Notes: generated by a model from the letters alone, not told the origin. Positions 1-8,242 are shown, counted from the first letter of the stretch. The stretch: 39,810 nucleotides of DNA from an uncultured Clostridia bacterium (GCA_934254725.1 CAKQLR010000015.1:1-39810), one strand, 5' to 3'. Translations and numbers: made by a program.

Positions 1-156
1 TTTTTAACCATTTTACCCTTTTAAATGCAGGCAAAGCTCTTTTATATTGTTACTTTCGCGCCTTTTTTTGCGACGCGATAAATTTTTACCGCCTGTTTTG
101 CGATTGATTTTAATGTAAATTTAATTCATCTTTTTGAAAAAAAATATAAATCGGTC

Positions 157-185
157 TTTACAAAAGCACAAATACAACGTATAAT
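157..185 (+). promoter_or_regulatory. sigma-A type promoter of the first GntR gene
   Basis: TTTACA (157-162) and TATAAT (180-185) are separated by 17 nt and lie just upstream of the TTG start at 217, which has AGAGGGA (202-208) as ribosome binding site. The rest of 1-156 is AT-rich and I see no gene in it. Confidence 0.7.
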
Positions 186-216
186 AAAATTATAATTATG
201 AAGAGGGATTTCAGCT

Positions 217-1296
217 TTGGACAACAATAAAATAAGCCATAAAATTTACGATTATTTAATAGCGACCATCAAGGAAAACAGTTTTACCACCAACTACAAA
301 CTGCCGAGCGAAAACCAACTTGCCGAGAAGTTTTCGGCGAGCAGAATGTGCGCGCAACTTGCTTACGCAAGGCTTGAAAAGGAAAAACTTATAATAAAGA
401 AAAAAGGCAGCGGTTGCTATATAAATACCGAATACGTTCTTCAACACAGCGTAAAGGATTTGCTGGAAACGAAAATTGCCGTTCTTGGTCCTTCCCCTTT
501 AAGCAAGTTTATAGCGGAAATATACAACACCATCAACGATTCGTTTATAGAAAACGGGCTGACTCCTTCCTTTTATTTCGCCACGAACACGCTGACCGAA
601 AACAAGACGCTCGAAATGCTTGCGGCAAAACGCTTCGACGCGATAATTTATTACCCGCAATTCAGCAAATCGCCCGGCAAAACTTTAACCGAGCTTGTAA
701 ACAAGCAATACCCCATAGTGCTTATAGACAGATATTACAAAGGGTTAAACGCCTATACGGTTTCTTCCAATCACTTTGCTTCGAGCTACAAAATAATAGA
801 GTATTTCCACAATACGGGGCGGAAAAAAATTCTTTTTATTTCGGAGCCGCCTATATACACTTCTATAAAACACCGCTTTAACGGATACAAAACCGCGCTG
901 AGCCACTTCCCCGTGCTTGAAGCGAAAAGCAACTATTTATTGTATGACCACGCCACAATAGGGCAGTTCGAGCAAACGCTGTCGCAATATCTTTCGGACA
1001 GAGAATTCGACGCGATTATAACGAGCAGCGGAGAGCTTGCGAACAAGGTGCTGTACGGTGCAGCCAAAAACAACGTAAAAATCGGCGAGGATATTTCCCT
1101 TGCTCTGTACGACGAAGAAGTAAGTTTCGACAATATAATAAACTTCCCGTATATAAAGCTTATACAGAACACTGCGGCAATAGGCGAAACCGCTTCTAAA
1201 ATCATCATAGACCTTTTAAAACATAAGCCCGTAACCGAAAAAGACTTTAAAATTTCCACCATTTTAAAGGAAGTAAACAACTCTTTCCGCCGATAA
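217..1296 (+). CDS. GntR-family regulator with LacI-like sensor domain
   Basis: Predicted cytoplasmic transcription factor of 359 residues. Residues 1-70 form a GntR winged helix-turn-helix (LPSENQLAEKF, then the wing KKKGSGCYI). Residues from about 87 to the end resemble the periplasmic-binding-protein sensor of LacI/GalR proteins, with segments such as FDAIIYYP, YPIVLIDRY and GRKKILFISEPP. This is the AraR/GntR-LacI hybrid layout, whose known members sense sugars. The start is TTG, supported by AGAGGGA 8 nt upstream and by the promoter at 157-185. It is followed by its own terminator, so it is probably monocistronic. A paralogue begins at 39529. Its target is unknown: the downstream pst operon is separately terminated and is not an obvious target. 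Confidence 0.85.
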   Translation: MDNNKISHKIYDYLIATIKENSFTTNYKLPSENQLAEKFSASRMCAQLAYARLEKEKLIIKKKGSGCYINTEYVLQHSVKDLLETKIAVLGPSPLSKFIAEIYNTINDSFIENGLTPSFYFATNTLTENKTLEMLAAKRFDAIIYYPQFSKSPGKTLTELVNKQYPIVLIDRYYKGLNAYTVSSNHFASSYKIIEYFHNTGRKKILFISEPPIYTSIKHRFNGYKTALSHFPVLEAKSNYLLYDHATIGQFEQTLSQYLSDREFDAIITSSGELANKVLYGAAKNNVKIGEDISLALYDEEVSFDNIINFPYIKLIQNTAAIGETASKIIIDLLKHKPVTEKDFKISTILKEVNNSFRR

Positions 1297-1305
1297 AAAT
1301 CGGCG
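1288..1305 (+). other. small hairpin over the GntR stop codon
   Basis: CGCCGAT and ATCGGCG (1288-1294 and 1299-1305) pair around an AAAA loop that contains the end of the reading frame. No T-run follows, so this is an mRNA 3' structure rather than a terminator. Confidence 0.35.
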
Positions 1306-1381
1306 ATAACGCGCGAAAAAGGGCACTTACTATATTTACTATGTAAATAAAACAATAAAAAAGTATATACTTATTATAAAG

Positions 1382-1414
1382 AGAATTTCTATAAAATACG
1401 GAAATTCTTTTTTT
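1382..1414 (+). terminator. rho-independent terminator after the GntR gene
   Basis: The stem AGAATTTC (1382-1389) / GAAATTCT (1401-1408) is followed directly by a T-run to 1414. The arms are AT-rich but perfectly matched. The gap 1297-1602 between the GntR gene and pstS holds this terminator and the pst promoter region; I see nothing else in it. Confidence 0.7.
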
Positions 1415-1479
1415 ATATCTTTTTACAAAAAGCTTTTTTCACGATAAATTGCGGGGCTATCTTTCCCCATAAAAGGCTT

Positions 1480-1541
1480 TTGACATTTTACGTTTATTTT
1501 ACAATAGCGGCGTTACGGATTTTACTTTTCGGTTGTACAAT
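1480..1541 (+). promoter_or_regulatory. candidate Pho box and promoter of pstSCAB-phoU
   Basis: Two 11-bp units, TTGACATTTTA (1480-1490) and CGTTTATTTTA (1491-1501), form a tandem repeat with the 11-bp period known for PhoP/PhoB sites. About 12 nt further on, TTACGG (1513-1518) and TACAAT (1536-1541) are 17 nt apart, a plausible weak promoter needing activation. The repeat is seen directly; assignment to PhoP rests on its position before a phosphate operon. Confidence 0.45.
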
Positions 1542-1602
1542 GTCGGTGTAGTCAAAAGGAAAACGACAAAAAAGAAAAATTCAAAAAAGGAGAAACAAAA
1601 AC

Positions 1603-2403
1603 ATGAAAAAATTTATTAGCTTTATCACAGCTGCATTATTGCTTGTATGCGCATTAACCGGATGCGGCAGCGAAAAACAGACCGTTTCTACCGACGGCTC
1701 CACCTCTATGAGCAAAGTAATCGGCGCACTCAGCGAAATATTCGAAGAAGAAACCGGAATAACGGTAACCTACAACGCTACAGGTTCCGGCGCGGGAATA
1801 CAGGCGGTTGAAGAAGGAAGATGCGACATTGGTCTTTCGAGCAGAAGCCTTAAAGATTCCGAAAAAGCAAACGGACTTACCGAAACGATACTTGCTTACG
1901 ACGGAATTGCAATTATAGTAAACCCCGCAAACCCCGTAAACAACCTCACCCTTGAAACAATCGCTAAGATTTACACAGGCGAAATTACAAACTGGAACCA
2001 AGTCGGCGGCAGCGACGCGACTATCGTTCTTATAGGACGTGAAGCGGGCAGCGGCACGAGAGACGGATTCGAATCGATTACCGAAACGAAAGACAACTGC
2101 AAATACCGTCAGGAACTTACTTCTACCGGCGACGTAATCACAACCGTTGCAAGCAACCCGAACGCTATCGGTTATGCTTCCCTCGCTTCCGTTAAAGACA
2201 GCGTAAAAGCTCTTACGGTAAACGACGTAGTTCCTTCCGAAGCGACCGTTAAAGACGGCAGCTACGTAGTACAGCGTCCGTTCGTACTCGTAACCAAGAC
2301 AGGAGTAGAACTTTCGGAAAACGCAAAGAAGTTCTTCGATTACATCACTTCCGAAAAGGCAAGCGCGGTTATAAGCGCGGCAGGCGCGGTTCCCGTAAAA
2401 TAA
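1603..2403 (+). CDS. pstS: phosphate ABC transporter substrate-binding lipoprotein PstS
   Basis: High-affinity phosphate receptor anchored outside the membrane, 266 residues. Residues 1-21 are a lipoprotein signal ending in LTGC, so Cys21 is the lipid-modified residue. The mature part is a type 2 periplasmic-binding fold. Phosphate-site segments are visible: DGSTSMSKV near residue 31, GSGAGIQAV, and GREAGSGTRDGFE in the second lobe. The length is typical of short Gram-positive PstS proteins. AAAGGAG lies before the ATG. It is the first gene of the pst operon, downstream of the candidate Pho box, so induction by phosphate starvation is expected. Confidence 0.95.
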   Translation: MKKFISFITAALLLVCALTGCGSEKQTVSTDGSTSMSKVIGALSEIFEEETGITVTYNATGSGAGIQAVEEGRCDIGLSSRSLKDSEKANGLTETILAYDGIAIIVNPANPVNNLTLETIAKIYTGEITNWNQVGGSDATIVLIGREAGSGTRDGFESITETKDNCKYRQELTSTGDVITTVASNPNAIGYASLASVKDSVKALTVNDVVPSEATVKDGSYVVQRPFVLVTKTGVELSENAKKFFDYITSEKASAVISAAGAVPVK

Positions 2404-2413
2404 TCGGAGAAAA

Positions 2414-2427
2414 GACGCAACGGCGTC
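2414..2427 (+). other. intercistronic hairpin between pstS and pstC
   Basis: GACGC (2414-2418) and GCGTC (2423-2427) pair around an AACG loop in the 38-nt gap. There is no T-run, so it is unlikely to be a full terminator. It may protect the pstS message or damp readthrough, giving more receptor than permease. pstC itself has no convincing ribosome binding site close to its ATG at 2442. Confidence 0.35.
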
Positions 2428-2441
2428 CTTGATTAAAAACT

Positions 2442-3314
2442 ATGAAAAGCAAAAGATTGTTCGAAAACATAGTTCACGGAATATTCCTTATACTCGGTCT
2501 TATAACCGTCGGCTGTGTTTTGACGATAACAGTTTATTTAATAATCTCGGGTATCCCGGCTATAAAGGAAATCGGTCTTATCGATTTCCTTTTCGGCAAG
2601 GAATGGGCTTCCACCGCAGACGAACCGAAGTTCGGTATCCTTCCGTTTATTCTTACAAGCGTTTACGGAACGGCTGGCGCTATAATTATAGGCGTGCCCA
2701 TAGGCTTTTTTACGGCGATGTTCCTTTCTAAAATCGCGGGTAAAAGAGTAAGGGCGGCGATAGAAACCGCCGTCAACCTGCTTGCGGGTATCCCCTCCGT
2801 CGTTTACGGTCTTGTTGGTATGCTCGTACTCGTACCGGGAATACGAAAAATATTCAATCTGGCGGACGGCGCAAGCCTGTTTGCGGCTATAATCGTGCTT
2901 GCGGTTATGATACTGCCCAGCATTATAAAAGTATCTGTAACGGCTCTCGACGCCGTTCCGAAAGAATACGAGGACGCTTCCCTTGCACTCGGCGCAACGC
3001 CCATAGAAACGTATTTCAGAGTTTCGGCACCCGCCGCTAAAAGCGGAATTGCCGCAGCGGTCGTACTCGGTGTGGGCAGAGCGATAGGCGAAGCCATGGC
3101 GGTAATGATGGTTGCGGGCAACGTTGCGAATATGCCGTCGCTGTTCCAGAGCGTGCGTTTCCTTACCACGGCGGTGGCAAGCGAAATGGCTTATTCCAGC
3201 CCGGGAAGCCTGCAAAGAAACGCGTTGTTCTCTATAGGGCTTGTGCTCTTCCTGTTTATTATGCTTATAAACGCAACGCTGAACTTCTTCTTAAAGAGAG
3301 AAAAGGACAAGTAA
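2442..3314 (+). CDS. pstC: phosphate ABC transporter permease PstC
   Basis: One of the two membrane subunits of the Pst importer, 290 residues. It has an N-terminal transmembrane segment (about residues 12-35), an extracellular loop, then about five further membrane helices. The permease coupling loop that contacts PstB is visible as the segment beginning LDAVPKEYEDASLALGATP. GIPSVVYGLVGM is a typical PstC/PstA family stretch. ATG 2442 gives the standard N-terminus (MKSKRLFENIVHG). The gene sits between pstS and pstA and is probably cotranscribed with them. There is no clear Shine-Dalgarno sequence within 12 nt of the start. Confidence 0.95.
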   Translation: MKSKRLFENIVHGIFLILGLITVGCVLTITVYLIISGIPAIKEIGLIDFLFGKEWASTADEPKFGILPFILTSVYGTAGAIIIGVPIGFFTAMFLSKIAGKRVRAAIETAVNLLAGIPSVVYGLVGMLVLVPGIRKIFNLADGASLFAAIIVLAVMILPSIIKVSVTALDAVPKEYEDASLALGATPIETYFRVSAPAAKSGIAAAVVLGVGRAIGEAMAVMMVAGNVANMPSLFQSVRFLTTAVASEMAYSSPGSLQRNALFSIGLVLFLFIMLINATLNFFLKREKDK

Positions 3315-3315
3315 T

Positions 3316-4158
3316 ATGAGCGGAAAAAGAAAAGTATATTCTGTTTTAATGAAAGGCGCGATGTATTTGTGCGCGTCGCTTACCGTGGCTCTGTTGCTGT
3401 TTATGCTCGTTTACGTAATGGTTAAGGGACTGCCGAATATTTCGTTTGAATTTCTCACGACTAAACGCAGTTACCTGACGGGAAAAATAGGCATTCTGCC
3501 CGATATTCTGAATACGATTTATATAATACTCGCAACGCTCGTCATAGTTTTGCCGCTCGGCGTCGGCGCGGCTATATACCTTACCGAATACGCGAAAAGC
3601 AAAAAATTAGTTGCGGTAATAGAATACGCCGCGGAAACGCTTTCCGGAATTCCGTCCGTTATTTACGGGCTTGTGGGAATGCTTTTATTCTCCAACAATT
3701 TCGGAACATGCCTTCTTGCAGGCGCTTTAACGCTTGTTATAATGAACCTGCCCACCGTTATGAGAACGACGCAGGAAAGCCTGAAAACGGTACCGCAAAG
3801 CTATCGCGAGGGCGCATTCGGGCTTGGCGCGGGCAAATGGAGAGTAATCCGTACGGTAGTTTTGCCGGGTTGCATCGACGGTATAGTTACGGGCTGTATC
3901 CTCTCCGTAGGAAGAATCCTCGGGGAGTCGGCAGCGCTGCTTTTCACCGCGGGCATAGCGCATGCCGTTAACGGAATATTCGAAGGGCTTACGAGCGCGG
4001 GTTCGACGCTGACCGTGGCGCTCTACGTATACGCGAAAGAAGAAGGCGAATTCGGCGTTGCATTTGCCATTGCAGCCATCTTGATGATACTGACGCTCCT
4101 CATCAATCTGTTGGCGTCATGGGTCGGCAAACACTTCGCGAAAAGGAGAAAAGCATGA
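3316..4158 (+). CDS. pstA: phosphate ABC transporter permease PstA
   Basis: Second membrane subunit of the phosphate importer, 280 residues, about six transmembrane helices. It shares GIPSVIYGLVGM with PstC. Its coupling loop begins LKTVPQSYREGAFGLGAGK. It starts 1 nt after the pstC stop, with AAAGGAC inside the end of pstC as ribosome binding site. Its stop overlaps the pstB start in an ATGA arrangement, which points to translational coupling. Confidence 0.95.
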   Translation: MSGKRKVYSVLMKGAMYLCASLTVALLLFMLVYVMVKGLPNISFEFLTTKRSYLTGKIGILPDILNTIYIILATLVIVLPLGVGAAIYLTEYAKSKKLVAVIEYAAETLSGIPSVIYGLVGMLLFSNNFGTCLLAGALTLVIMNLPTVMRTTQESLKTVPQSYREGAFGLGAGKWRVIRTVVLPGCIDGIVTGCILSVGRILGESAALLFTAGIAHAVNGIFEGLTSAGSTLTVALYVYAKEEGEFGVAFAIAAILMILTLLINLLASWVGKHFAKRRKA

Positions 4159-4910
4159 GTAATATCATAACAACCGAAAAACTTAATCTGTGGTACGGCG
4201 ATACGCACGCGCTGAAAGATATAAACATCGGCATTCCCGAAAACAGCATAACATCTCTTATAGGTCCTTCGGGTTGCGGTAAATCAACGTTTTTGAAAAC
4301 GCTTAACCGCATGAACGATTTAATTCCTACCGTCAAAATCGAAGGAACGGTAAAGTATAACGGAAACGACATATTCGAAAAGAACGTGGACGTAAACGAA
4401 CTCCGCCGCGACGTGGGTATGGTTTTCCAGAAACCTAACCCCTTCCCTATGAGTATTTACGACAACATCGCGTACGGACCGAGAACGCACGGCGTGACCA
4501 AAAAAGCCAAGCTCGACGAAATAGTCGAAGAATCCCTACGCGGTGCGGCGATATGGGACGAAGTTAAAGACCGTTTGAAAAAGAACGCGCTCGGGCTTTC
4601 CGGCGGGCAGCAACAACGCCTTTGCATAGCAAGAGCGCTTGCGGTAAAGCCGAAAGTTCTGCTTATGGACGAGCCGACTTCCGCACTCGACCCGATTTCG
4701 ACTTCTAAAATCGAGGAGCTGGCTTTACAGCTTAAAGAAAAATATACCATCGTTATAGTTACGCATAATATGCAACAGGCTGTGCGTATTTCGGACTATA
4801 CGGCATTTTTCCTTTTGGGAGAGCTTATCGAATTCGGCAAGACGGAAGACGTGTTCTCCTACCCCAAGGACAAACGCACGGAAGATTACATTACAGGAAG
4901 GTTTGGTTAA
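4155..4910 (+). CDS. pstB: phosphate ABC transporter ATPase PstB
   Basis: Cytoplasmic ATPase that powers phosphate import, 251 residues. All ABC motifs are present: Walker A GPSGCGKST (residues 37-45), Q-loop Gln92, signature LSGGQQQR (148-155), Walker B LLMDE with Glu173, and switch His204. The reading frame is open further upstream to 4119, but ATG 4155 is chosen because AAAAGGAG lies 4 nt before it and it overlaps the pstA stop (ATGA). The protein then starts MSNIITTEKL, as expected for PstB. Confidence 0.96.
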   Translation: MSNIITTEKLNLWYGDTHALKDINIGIPENSITSLIGPSGCGKSTFLKTLNRMNDLIPTVKIEGTVKYNGNDIFEKNVDVNELRRDVGMVFQKPNPFPMSIYDNIAYGPRTHGVTKKAKLDEIVEESLRGAAIWDEVKDRLKKNALGLSGGQQQRLCIARALAVKPKVLLMDEPTSALDPISTSKIEELALQLKEKYTIVIVTHNMQQAVRISDYTAFFLLGELIEFGKTEDVFSYPKDKRTEDYITGRFG

Positions 4911-4914
4911 TAAT

Positions 4915-5556
4915 ATGCGAAGCAGATTTGATGAACAATTGGAATTATTGAATAGCAAAATGACGGAAATGGGCGGCGAATGCGAAAAAATAATCGCCCT
5001 TTCGGTACAGGCGTTGCTCGAAGGCGACAAAAACAAAGCGGCAAAAGCCCGTGAGGACGGAATAAAAATAGACCAGATGGAGCGCGAAATAGAGTCTATC
5101 TGTCTGAAGCTTTTGCTTCAGCAGCAGCCGGTAGCGAAAGACCTGCGCGTTATTTCCGCCGCGCTCAAAATGATCACCGATATGGAAAGAATAGGCGATC
5201 AAGCCGAAGATATTGCGGAAATCATCACATTCCTGAACGGCAGAACGGGCGAAGAATGCCACGATATACGCCTTATGGCGGAAGCTACCATAAAAATGGT
5301 TAACGACAGCATAGACGCCTATGTTAAAAGAGACGTAAACCTTGCAAAGGCTGTCGAAGACTACGACGACGTAGTTGACGAAGCGTTTTTACGTGTAAAG
5401 AAAACTTTGATTTCTATGATCGCGGAAAACAGCGCCGACGGCGAATACGCCATAGACCTGTTGATGATTGCAAAATACTTCGAACGTATAGGTGACCACG
5501 CCGTAAACGTTGCCGAATGGGTAGAATTTTCGGTAACGGGTATTCACAAAGGATAA
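4915..5556 (+). CDS. phoU: phosphate signalling protein PhoU
   Basis: Cytoplasmic regulator that links the Pst transporter to phosphate signalling, 213 residues. It is all-helical with two PhoU repeats. The metal-binding motifs ERIGDQAEDIAE (first repeat) and ERIGDHAVNVAEW (second repeat) are both intact. ATG 4915 is preferred over an in-frame TTG at 4903, because GGAAGG (4896-4901) is adjacent to the TTG and would leave no room for initiation there. It is the last gene of the pst operon, followed by a strong terminator. No phoR/phoP pair is in the window. Confidence 0.95.
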   Translation: MRSRFDEQLELLNSKMTEMGGECEKIIALSVQALLEGDKNKAAKAREDGIKIDQMEREIESICLKLLLQQQPVAKDLRVISAALKMITDMERIGDQAEDIAEIITFLNGRTGEECHDIRLMAEATIKMVNDSIDAYVKRDVNLAKAVEDYDDVVDEAFLRVKKTLISMIAENSADGEYAIDLLMIAKYFERIGDHAVNVAEWVEFSVTGIHKG

Positions 5557-5570
5557 ATTTTTTTCATATT

Positions 5571-5606
5571 GCCCCGCTCGGTAGATAAGTCGAGTGGGGC
5601 TTTTTT
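5571..5606 (+). terminator. terminator of the pst operon
   Basis: GCCCCGCTCG (5571-5580) pairs with CGAGTGGGGC (5591-5600), one G-T step, and is followed by six T. The last bases overlap the stop codon of the convergent acetyltransferase gene. Confidence 0.9.
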
Positions 5607-6141
5607 AATCGGTTTCGCAGTAAAAAATAATGTCCGCCTTTCCCTCTTGCTTGGTGTGACGGTAGATATTCGTATCAAGCCCGCCTATATAAAAGCCCGA
5701 TTTAAGATAAAACAGGCAAGCACCGGGGTTGTCGTCCTGCCCCTGAGTATAAAGCCCTGAATACCCCTTTTGTTTTGCCGTTTCCTTTGATTTTTGTATA
5801 AGCAGACGGCCGATATGCTGCCTGCGGTATTCTTTATTCACCTTAAGGTCGTACAAGTACATATACTTAAAAAAGCCCGGTTGAAGAATTGCCAGTCCTA
5901 CGCATTTATCGCCGTCATACGCGCCGAGAAATACACTGTCCTGCATTGAATCGAAATCGTAATTCTCTTCGGGAAAACATGTTTCAGTGACGTTTTCGGG
6001 GGCAAAACGAAGCAACTCGTACGTCCACGTCCGTTTCTTGCCGTCATACGACGGAATAATTCTTCCGAACTCCTGAAACTTTTCGTTCGGAATATTGACG
6101 TCCGCTTTATTCGGGGCGTCGATTATTTTTATTTCTATCAT
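5605..6141 (-). CDS. GNAT acetyltransferase, streptothricin acetyltransferase (SatA)-like
   Basis: Predicted acetyl-CoA dependent N-acetyltransferase, 178 residues. The GNAT core is clear: beta strand YLYDLKVNKEYR, then the acetyl-CoA pyrophosphate loop RRQHIGRLL, then DDNPGACLFYLKSGF. The N-terminal FGRIIPSYDG with a following WTY, and the late GGLDTNIY, match the streptothricin (nourseothricin) acetyltransferase group such as Bacillus SatA. That group protects cells by acetylating the beta-lysine part of the drug. Function is inferred from family resemblance; another small amine substrate is possible. AAGGAGG lies before the ATG. It is transcribed alone, convergent with phoU. Confidence 0.75.
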   Translation of the reverse strand: MIEIKIIDAPNKADVNIPNEKFQEFGRIIPSYDGKKRTWTYELLRFAPENVTETCFPEENYDFDSMQDSVFLGAYDGDKCVGLAILQPGFFKYMYLYDLKVNKEYRRQHIGRLLIQKSKETAKQKGYSGLYTQGQDDNPGACLFYLKSGFYIGGLDTNIYRHTKQEGKADIIFYCETD

Positions 6142-6165
6142 TATTGCCTCCTTGAAAATACTGTT

Positions 6166-6194
6166 ATTATAGCATACTTCTTCCGTTTCTTCAA
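6166..6194 (-). promoter_or_regulatory. promoter of the GNAT gene
   Basis: On the minus strand TTGAAG (6194-6189) and TATAAT (6171-6166) are 17 nt apart, about 25 nt before the start codon. Confidence 0.65.
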
Positions 6195-6235
6195 TACTTC
6201 TGCGTCACTTAACAAAATACCTCGCTTAATTTCTC

Positions 6236-6281
6236 TTTACAAAAATAAAGGCCCGCCCGCGCAATGCGGACGGGCCTTTAT
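6236..6281 (-). terminator. terminator of the AraC-like gene
   Basis: A 16-bp stem with one mismatch (6245-6260 with 6266-6281) and loop GCAAT, very GC-rich in its core. On the minus strand it is followed by a T-run (complement of 6236-6244). It lies 29 nt after the stop at 6310. Confidence 0.85.
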
Positions 6282-6309
6282 CACAATCATATTCTCGGTT
6301 AAAAATCGT

Positions 6310-7809
6310 TTATTTTACAGACATTTCGGCTATTTCCAACGCATACGTTCCGAAACTGTCCTTAGATAATTTCGTTGCAAGCAAACGAACGTACTTAGCG
6401 GTCACTTTTTTACCGAATTTGAACGTTATCGGCTCCGAAGAAGATATGGAATAATTCGTATACGAAGCGCCTTCGATGTCGTAAAAAATAATCCCGTCGT
6501 CGCTATACTGGAACCTGAAATCGACGGGGAAATGAACCATACTGCCAACGGGTTGAACCGTAATCTGACTGAACGAACCGGGCGTTCCGATCGCTATGGC
6601 TTGCCCTTGGAATTCATATTCCATGGTGGCGCTGTAATATTTGCTGTTCGAGTTCCCGTCGAGTACGTTTTCGGGAGCGCAACCCGAAAGCGGAACATTT
6701 TCATTCGTATCGTGCAGAGTAGTAAACGCAAACGCCGCGGGTTCGGTTTCCCAAACGGGATCCTTTGCATAAGTTTCGATAAAATCTTTTTCGACTATTT
6801 TTTCAACCTGACGAATTGTCAGATAACTTATTGCGGTAGGCCACTGTCCCCACGTGCCGTTACTTTCCTGATAAGCGTATCCCATAATAACGGGCTGTTC
6901 GAGATCGATATGCCCGTACCCGTTCCCCGCCATTCCCGCATTGTGCATAGCGGTAAGCCCCGAAGCGTTCACGCTGCCTATTTTATAGAAATTTATGCCG
7001 TTATCTGACATATAGAAGCAAAATTCGGCTATGGTCGAACGAACGTTAAGGACGTTTACCGCCATATCAGTTTGTTCAAGCAGCCTGCACGCTTCCGCCA
7101 TTCGCTTTTCGTGAACGAACTCTATAAACGTCTGCCCCGTTTGCTGTTTGAAAAAACGGGATAAATATTTAGGCGCCATATGAACTTTATTGGCAATATA
7201 AGCCAGCGTGAATTCTTCCTGAATATTATCGGAAACCTCCTGCATTATCTGCTTTATCAGAACGTTTACTTCCTGCGACGATTTACCGTCCGTACGGCAT
7301 AAAATGTAAACTTTGAACAACAATATCACGAGGTAATTTTTTAATATATAATTGCTGTCTCTGGTGAGATTTTCATATTCTTTCAGCATTAAACGAATAA
7401 GCAACGTAAAAGATTCGTCCAGCGAATTCAGAATTATATCGTGATACTTTCCGTCGTTACTCTCTATCAGGTCGTTAAAAAAGGAAAGCTTTATCATGTT
7501 ATGCTCGCTCATCTCGTTAACGAGTCTGTCGGTGATGAATTCGGGCTTGAATAAAACGTTTATCCACTCGAAATCGCTTGTTTTGGGTCTGAAAGTATGC
7601 ACGCTTTTAAAGTCGAGCAAAATCATATCGCCCGCACGGACAAAATATTCGCCGTCGTTTAAATAATGTATCCCCTCACCTTTGTTTATATAAACTATTT
7701 CCATAAAATTGTGGCTGTGCATCGGTAAATTGTTGTCAATATACACCGATCTGTTTACCATAATTTTATCTTCGTTTTTTGCAAAATACTGAAAAGTATA
7801 ATTATGCAA
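6310..7809 (-). CDS. AraC-like regulator fused to a discoidin-type tail (probable chimera)
   Basis: A 499-residue reading frame made of two unrelated parts. Residues 1-170 are an AraC-type cupin sensor (HSHNFMEIVYINKG). Residues 185-250 are the first half of the AraC DNA-binding domain (YIANKVHMAPKYLSRFFKQQTGQ, then RMAEACRLLEQTDMAVN). Where the second helix-turn-helix should follow, near residue 253 (about 7053), the sequence switches to discoidin-like material (AEFCFYMSDNGINFYKIG). It ends in a typical F5/8 type C (CBM32-like) domain at about 375-499 (FPVDFRFQYSDDG, AKYVRLLATKL). Such domains normally belong to secreted enzymes, but there is no signal peptide. The start is TTG with GGAGGAA 8 nt upstream. 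DNA binding by the product is doubtful. It may be a deletion fusion or an assembly join. Confidence 0.8.
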   Translation of the reverse strand: MHNYTFQYFAKNEDKIMVNRSVYIDNNLPMHSHNFMEIVYINKGEGIHYLNDGEYFVRAGDMILLDFKSVHTFRPKTSDFEWINVLFKPEFITDRLVNEMSEHNMIKLSFFNDLIESNDGKYHDIILNSLDESFTLLIRLMLKEYENLTRDSNYILKNYLVILLFKVYILCRTDGKSSQEVNVLIKQIMQEVSDNIQEEFTLAYIANKVHMAPKYLSRFFKQQTGQTFIEFVHEKRMAEACRLLEQTDMAVNVLNVRSTIAEFCFYMSDNGINFYKIGSVNASGLTAMHNAGMAGNGYGHIDLEQPVIMGYAYQESNGTWGQWPTAISYLTIRQVEKIVEKDFIETYAKDPVWETEPAAFAFTTLHDTNENVPLSGCAPENVLDGNSNSKYYSATMEYEFQGQAIAIGTPGSFSQITVQPVGSMVHFPVDFRFQYSDDGIIFYDIEGASYTNYSISSSEPITFKFGKKVTAKYVRLLATKLSKDSFGTYALEIAEMSVK

Positions 7810-7872
7810 CTTGCGATTCCTCCCTCTTTTACGATTTCCGTTTTTTCAGACGCCACTTTTTTTGCGGATTTT

Positions 7873-7902
7873 ATTATATAACACAAACGCAATATTTGTC
7901 AA
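7873..7902 (-). promoter_or_regulatory. promoter of the AraC-like gene
   Basis: On the minus strand TTGACA (7902-7897) and TATAAT (7878-7873), both perfect, are 18 nt apart and lie about 64 nt before the TTG start. Confidence 0.8.
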
Positions 7903-8242
7903 TACCGCAAAGATTTTTTCGGCAGAGATTTGTTTCCCGTTTGTTTCCACATCTTTATGTTTCCCTGTTTTTCAAGGAAAAAAACGGAATTTTCATAAAA
8001 ATTCTTTCTGTCATATAAGGACGTTTTCACTATTTTTTGTCTGTGTATTACACAAACGCTTACAATAAATTCCCGAAAAATTTACAGGCAAACACACACA
8101 AAAAGGAAGCCCGAACATAATCGAACTTCCCCTTCTTTTAAGTTTTTTCTTTGCTTACGAGGTGCCGTTATACGCTCTTTTGTTGCGAAACATCAAAAAT
8201 GTTTGCAACTTTTCTGACGAACCGCCCGTACGGTTTCTTAAA
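7903..8242. other. intergenic stretch without a supported gene
   Basis: Together with 7810-7902 this makes a 433-bp gap. It holds the AraC-like promoter on one side and the terminator of the GH78 gene on the other. Two plus-strand frames of about 80 codons exist but are Phe/Cys-rich, have no ribosome binding site and run against the promoter; I do not regard them as genes. Confidence 0.6.
8100..8130 (-). terminator. terminator of the GH78-type gene
   Basis: Arms 8105-8114 and 8121-8130 pair fully in the minus-strand transcript (two G-U pairs), closing a six-base loop. They are followed by a run of five U (complement of 8100-8104). It lies about 110 nt after the stop at 8243. Confidence 0.65.

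Noticed and set aside
2538..3215. Minus-strand frame of 225 codons opposite pstC
   Set aside because: Shadow of pstC, with Arg/Tyr/His-rich low-plausibility sequence and no start signals.
4119..4154. Longer pstB start at 4119
   Set aside because: It would overlap pstA by 40 nt without a ribosome binding site, whereas ATG 4155 has AAAAGGAG and the ATGA overlap.
7779..8068. Two overlapping plus-strand frames of about 80 codons between the AraC-like and GH78 genes
   Set aside because: No ribosome binding site, Phe/Cys-rich composition typical of reverse-strand shadows, and they run across the AraC-like promoter.
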